Source: Chrysogorgia sp. JL179-B06
Lineage: Eukaryota; Cnidaria; Anthozoa; Scleralcyonacea; Chrysogorgiidae
Assembly: GCA_035772405.1 (NCBI GenBank)
Contig: JAYKKM010000441.1
Coordinates: 372,001 to 436,000 of the forward strand
Direction of reading: 5' to 3'
DNA: 64,000 bases
A program made the position numbers and the translations under genes. Each line of letters begins with the position of its first letter. Within the stretch, counting starts at the first letter, position 1. Positions 60,712-64,000 of the stretch are shown in pieces. The notes beneath the pieces are model-generated. The model saw nothing but the letters and a program-made list of their open reading frames with translations. It was not told the DNA's origin and made no database searches.

Positions 60712-63700
60712 ATGAGTCGGACTGTGAGAAACCCGCTGAAAAAAAGACGGGCGCATAAGACGAGTGCAGCCGTTGTCAATTCACTAACAGATGAAGCGAC
60801 CAACGTTCACGGCTTCTTTAGAGACCAAGAAACACAACCTGCAGTCGAAGACCTCACACCGTCAACGCATCTGTTGGATCGAGCACTGAGAGGGTTCACA
60901 AGGTCCTATGGAGTCGAAGTAATTGACGACAGAGACATCAATCAAGTAAATGGTAGTAGAAGCGCTGTCACTAACCTTTTGAGACGTGAATTAGGTGAGA
61001 CCAACGGAATGAAAGTGGTGGAGACAGTCAAGGTCACTTTTGAGAAAGTTTTAGAACTCGATAAGACCACATACAAAACTGCCTACTTTAACAGCGAAAC
61101 GTTCGTCGTCATTAACGAGCATGACATCGAGGGTGTCGCCAATCGTGGGTCGGAGCAGATTTTGACGCGGATAGCTGGGTGGTTATCTGAGGGGTCTGGA
61201 TGGACTATCGACAAAATAGATGCACACTACGTTAACGTCGCTATTTACAGACCTTTGCATGGGGGTAGCTACATTGCGTTGCCAAAGGAGCTGCGCAACA
61301 GTATGAAGGGTCTGATAAATGTAAATAACGATGATGACAACGAGTGCTTTAGATGGTGTCACCTTGCGCATAAGTTTCCTGTTGGAAAACACTCCGATAG
61401 AACGTCGAAGTACGCTAGGCATGTCGGTGAGCTGAATTATGACGGAGTTGACTTCCCAGTATCAGTCAAAGACTACAACAAGATCGAAAAGGCTAACGAA
61501 ATTAGCATTAATGTTTTTGGGTACGAAAATAAGCAGCCATTCCCTGTGTACGTTTCTAAGGAGGCGTGTCCTGACCATATGGACCTATTGTTGATAACTA
61601 ATGACGTGGGCAACAAGCATTATGTGTACATTCGCGATTTTAACAAGTTCATGTACCGCCAAACAGAGCATAAGGCGAGAAAGCACTTTTGCAGGTATTG
61701 TTTGCAATGTTTCACCCGTGCGGACGTGCTTGAACGCCATGTGGAAGTGTGTTTGGTCATTAATGGGAAGCAAGCTATTAAAATGCCACAAAAAGGCGCG
61801 AAAGTAAAATATGAGAATTTTAGCAGACAATTAAATGTACCATTTGTGGTGTATGCAGACTTCGAGGCTATCACACAGAAGGTGCACACAGCGACGCCAT
61901 CAAGCGAGTGTAGCTACACAAATGCTTACCAGAGGCATGTTGACTGTGGTTATGGGTATAAATTGGTTTGTTGCTATGACAATGCGTATAGTAAGCCAGT
62001 GAAAGTGTATCGCGGTGAAAACGCAGTCAACAAGTTCATTGGGGAGATGTTAGAAATTGTTGAATATTGTAAAGAGACATCTGAGAGTCACTTTAACAAA
62101 GAAATGATACTGACTGACGCCGATAAGAAGAACTTTGACGAGGCTAAAAGTTGTCATATTTGCAGTGTTGAGTACACTGGTGCTGACGTTAGAGTGAGAG
62201 ACCACTGTCATGTCTCAGGTAAGTACAGAGGGTCCGCACATCGTCAGTGTAACGTGAACTTTAGATTGACTGATAAAATTCCTGTGATCTTTCATAACTT
62301 ACGTGGCTACGATAGCCATTTCATCATGCAGGAGATTGGTAAGTTTGGTCAAGACATAAATGTGATACCGAACAACATGGAGAAGTACATGGCGTTCATG
62401 CTTGGAAAAAACTTGGTATTTTTGGACAGCTTTCAGTTCATGAGTAGCGGCCTAGACAACTTGGTGAAGAACCTACCAAGGGACGCTTTCAAGTACACGT
62501 CAGAAGTGTTTCGCGACGAGGGGTTGGCACTTATGACAAGAAAGGGGGTCTATCCCTATGATTATATGGACTCCTTTGAAAAATTCGACGAGCGCGAGCT
62601 ACCCTCCAAAAAAGATTTCTACAGCGTTCTGAACGACGAGCACATCACGGAAGAAATGCACGAGCGCGCCATCGATGTGTGGGACTACTTCGACGTTGAA
62701 AGTATGGGTGGGTACCACGACCTGTATTTGAAAAGCGATGTGCTCTTGCTTGCCGACGTTTTTGAGAACTTTAGAAAGACATGCCATCGCGAGTATAAAT
62801 TAGACCCGTGTCACTATTTCACATCGCCCGGATTGGCTTGGGACGCCATGTTAAAGATGACTGGAGTGGAGCTTGAGTTATTGTCCGACATCGACATGTT
62901 CCAGTTCGTAGAATTAGGTATGCGCGGTGGTGTGAGCTACATATGCAACAGACATGGCGTGGCGAATAATAAGTACATGGAAGGGTATGACAAAGAGCAA
63001 GAGTCGAAGTATTTGATGTACCTTGACGCTAACAATTTATATGGGTGGGCAATGAGTCGAAGTCTACCTACAGGCGGCTTCAAGTGGTTGACTGAGAAAG
63101 AAATAAAAAAGGTTAATCTACACGACTATCACGACGGTAGTAAAAAGGGTTTACTGCTTGAAGTCGACTTGGAGTATCCAGCCCATTTGCATGACCTACA
63201 TAACGACTACCCGTTGGCTCCCGAGAAGATGGAGATAACTGTTGACATGTTGTCGGAGTACTGCACGAAAATCAAAAATAAGTTTAACGTGAGTGTTGGC
63301 GGCGTGAAGAAGTTGGTGACTAATTTGATGGACAAAAAAAAGTACGTGTGTCACTATAGAAATCTGCAGTTGTACACGGGTCTTGGACTAAAAATCAAAA
63401 AGGTGCATAGGGTCCTACAGTTCGACCAGTCCAAGTGGTTGGGCAAGTACATCGACTTTAACACAGTCAAGAGAACTGCGGCTAAGAACGCTTTTGAGAA
63501 GGACTTCTTCAAGTTGATGAACAACAGCGTATTTGGGAAAACAATGGAAAATTTGAGGAAGCGTGTGGATGTAAGATTAGTGACCACTGAGAAAAAGTTG
63601 GAAAAGCTTGTCTCAAAGCCTACGTTTGTGTCTTGCAAGATATTTAGCGAGAATTTAGTCGCTGTCCACAAAGTCAAAGAGACGCTAACATTAAATAGAC

Positions 63701-64000
63701 CTGCATACGTGGGTATGTGCATACTAGACTTGAGCAAAACGTTGATGTATGACTTCCACTACAACTATATCATGAAAAAGTACTCTAGCGATACCTGCAG
63801 ACTACACTTCACTGACACTGACAGTCTATTGTACTCAATCAAAACTGACGACGTCTACTCTGACTTCATGGAGGAGCGCGAAAAGTTTGACAATAGCGAT
63901 TACCCTGCAGACAACCCGTTCGCTTTCAAAGAGAATAAGAAAGTTATTGGCAAGATGAAAGACGAGTGCGCTGGAACACCAATTATTGAGTTCGTTGGGT
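60712..64000 (+). CDS. polB: Protein-primed DNA polymerase B (partial, runs off the window)
   Basis: At least 1,096 residues from the ATG at 60712 (preceded by GTATAAGCCA). An N-terminal region has no known domain. A C2H2 finger lies at about 325-345 (CRYCLQCFTR). ExoI is YADFEAI near 383. An endonuclease VII-like zinc insert (CHICSVEY, then VRDHCHVSGKYRGSAH) is at about 481-517, and ExoII HNLRGYDSHFI near 530. Motif A is YLDANNLYGWAMS near 771, motif B KLMNNSVFGKTMENLR near 935, and motif C FTDTDSLLYS near 1035. The order is that of Polinton PolB. The C-terminal thumb lies past the right edge. No breaks seen. Confidence 0.96.
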   Translation, partial: MSRTVRNPLKKRRAHKTSAAVVNSLTDEATNVHGFFRDQETQPAVEDLTPSTHLLDRALRGFTRSYGVEVIDDRDINQVNGSRSAVTNLLRRELGETNGMKVVETVKVTFEKVLELDKTTYKTAYFNSETFVVINEHDIEGVANRGSEQILTRIAGWLSEGSGWTIDKIDAHYVNVAIYRPLHGGSYIALPKELRNSMKGLINVNNDDDNECFRWCHLAHKFPVGKHSDRTSKYARHVGELNYDGVDFPVSVKDYNKIEKANEISINVFGYENKQPFPVYVSKEACPDHMDLLLITNDVGNKHYVYIRDFNKFMYRQTEHKARKHFCRYCLQCFTRADVLERHVEVCLVINGKQAIKMPQKGAKVKYENFSRQLNVPFVVYADFEAITQKVHTATPSSECSYTNAYQRHVDCGYGYKLVCCYDNAYSKPVKVYRGENAVNKFIGEMLEIVEYCKETSESHFNKEMILTDADKKNFDEAKSCHICSVEYTGADVRVRDHCHVSGKYRGSAHRQCNVNFRLTDKIPVIFHNLRGYDSHFIMQEIGKFGQDINVIPNNMEKYMAFMLGKNLVFLDSFQFMSSGLDNLVKNLPRDAFKYTSEVFRDEGLALMTRKGVYPYDYMDSFEKFDERELPSKKDFYSVLNDEHITEEMHERAIDVWDYFDVESMGGYHDLYLKSDVLLLADVFENFRKTCHREYKLDPCHYFTSPGLAWDAMLKMTGVELELLSDIDMFQFVELGMRGGVSYICNRHGVANNKYMEGYDKEQESKYLMYLDANNLYGWAMSRSLPTGGFKWLTEKEIKKVNLHDYHDGSKKGLLLEVDLEYPAHLHDLHNDYPLAPEKMEITVDMLSEYCTKIKNKFNVSVGGVKKLVTNLMDKKKYVCHYRNLQLYTGLGLKIKKVHRVLQFDQSKWLGKYIDFNTVKRTAAKNAFEKDFFKLMNNSVFGKTMENLRKRVDVRLVTTEKKLEKLVSKPTFVSCKIFSENLVAVHKVKETLTLNRPAYVGMCILDLSKTLMYDFHYNYIMKKYSSDTCRLHFTDTDSLLYSIKTDDVYSDFMEEREKFDNSDYPADNPFAFKENKKVIGKMKDECAGTPIIEFVG

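Larger units (their letters stand above)
47293..64000. mobile_element. Maverick/Polinton (adintovirus-like), right end outside window
   Basis: Identified by the co-occurrence of PolB, retroviral-type integrase, packaging ATPase, double-jelly-roll major capsid protein and a penton-like minor capsid protein, all with open frames. The left border is placed where a flanking repeat stops and AGTAGTATAG begins; Polintons usually start with AG. The right TIR is not visible, so the TIR and the 6-bp target duplication cannot be confirmed. At least 16.7 kb is present. Gene density is high, with no introns seen. Confidence 0.92.

Noticed and set aside
48163..64000. Adenovirus-type cysteine protease expected in Polintons
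   Set aside because: None of the visible open frames shows the His/Asp/Cys protease pattern; it may lie beyond the right edge or be absent.

Overview
The window looks like nuclear DNA of an invertebrate animal. A cnidarian or other marine invertebrate is my best guess, from the mix of element families rather than from any marker gene. It is AT-rich and crowded with nested transposable elements: a CR1/L2-group LINE, BEL/Pao and Gypsy LTR retrotransposons, a Penelope-like element, hAT and foldback elements, MITEs and tRNA-derived SINE pieces. I see no complete ordinary host gene, only a short chain of exons at 40.75-41.64 kb.

Layout. From 1 to 8.2 kb there are a duplicated 96-bp-unit repeat, a long foldback element split by a LINE, and a second foldback. 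From 8.9 to 19.2 kb there are remnants of a DNA-virus-like locus. An SF3-helicase gene on the minus strand can be read as three exons with matching splice phases (19241-18500, 18430-18138, 12080-10725). Short plus-strand open frames converge on it at 10.5 kb. The long second intron is full of later insertions. BEL/Pao lies at 20.74-26.70 kb with identical 239-bp LTRs and a TGGAG target duplication. A non-autonomous hAT (26.99-27.66 kb) and a roughly 200-bp tandem repeat follow. A Gypsy element (28.67-33.10 kb, identical 175-bp LTRs, GAAAC duplication) sits inside that repeat. At 35.25-38.03 kb two hammerhead-ribozyme motifs occur, one in a tandem retrozyme-like unit and one in the 3' region of a Penelope-like element. 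From 38 to 47.3 kb there are MITEs, SINE pieces, a TIR element with decayed coding exons (42.25-45.51 kb) and a pair of 0.2-kb repeats.

From about 47.3 kb to the right edge runs a Maverick/Polinton (adintovirus-like) element, cut by the window end inside its protein-primed DNA polymerase. It carries the morphogenesis set (double-jelly-roll major capsid protein, penton-like minor capsid protein, packaging ATPase), a chromodomain integrase, PolB, a type II thymidine kinase, and a Bro-N + VRR-NUC + zinc-finger fusion. It also has a fibre-like protein with a phage-tail-fibre-type collar, two proteins with N-myristoylation signals and at least five predicted membrane proteins. The capsid/integrase genes are transcribed leftward and the attachment, membrane and replication genes mostly rightward, with a 26-bp divergent promoter at 53.8 kb. 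Many starts are preceded within about 15 nt by a GTATA/TATA-like box. All its complete frames are open, so this copy looks recent or maintained. No adenovirus-type protease was found in the visible part.

Limits: everything here comes from reading the sequence. No database search, folding program or alignment was run, and family names rest on motifs I can see.
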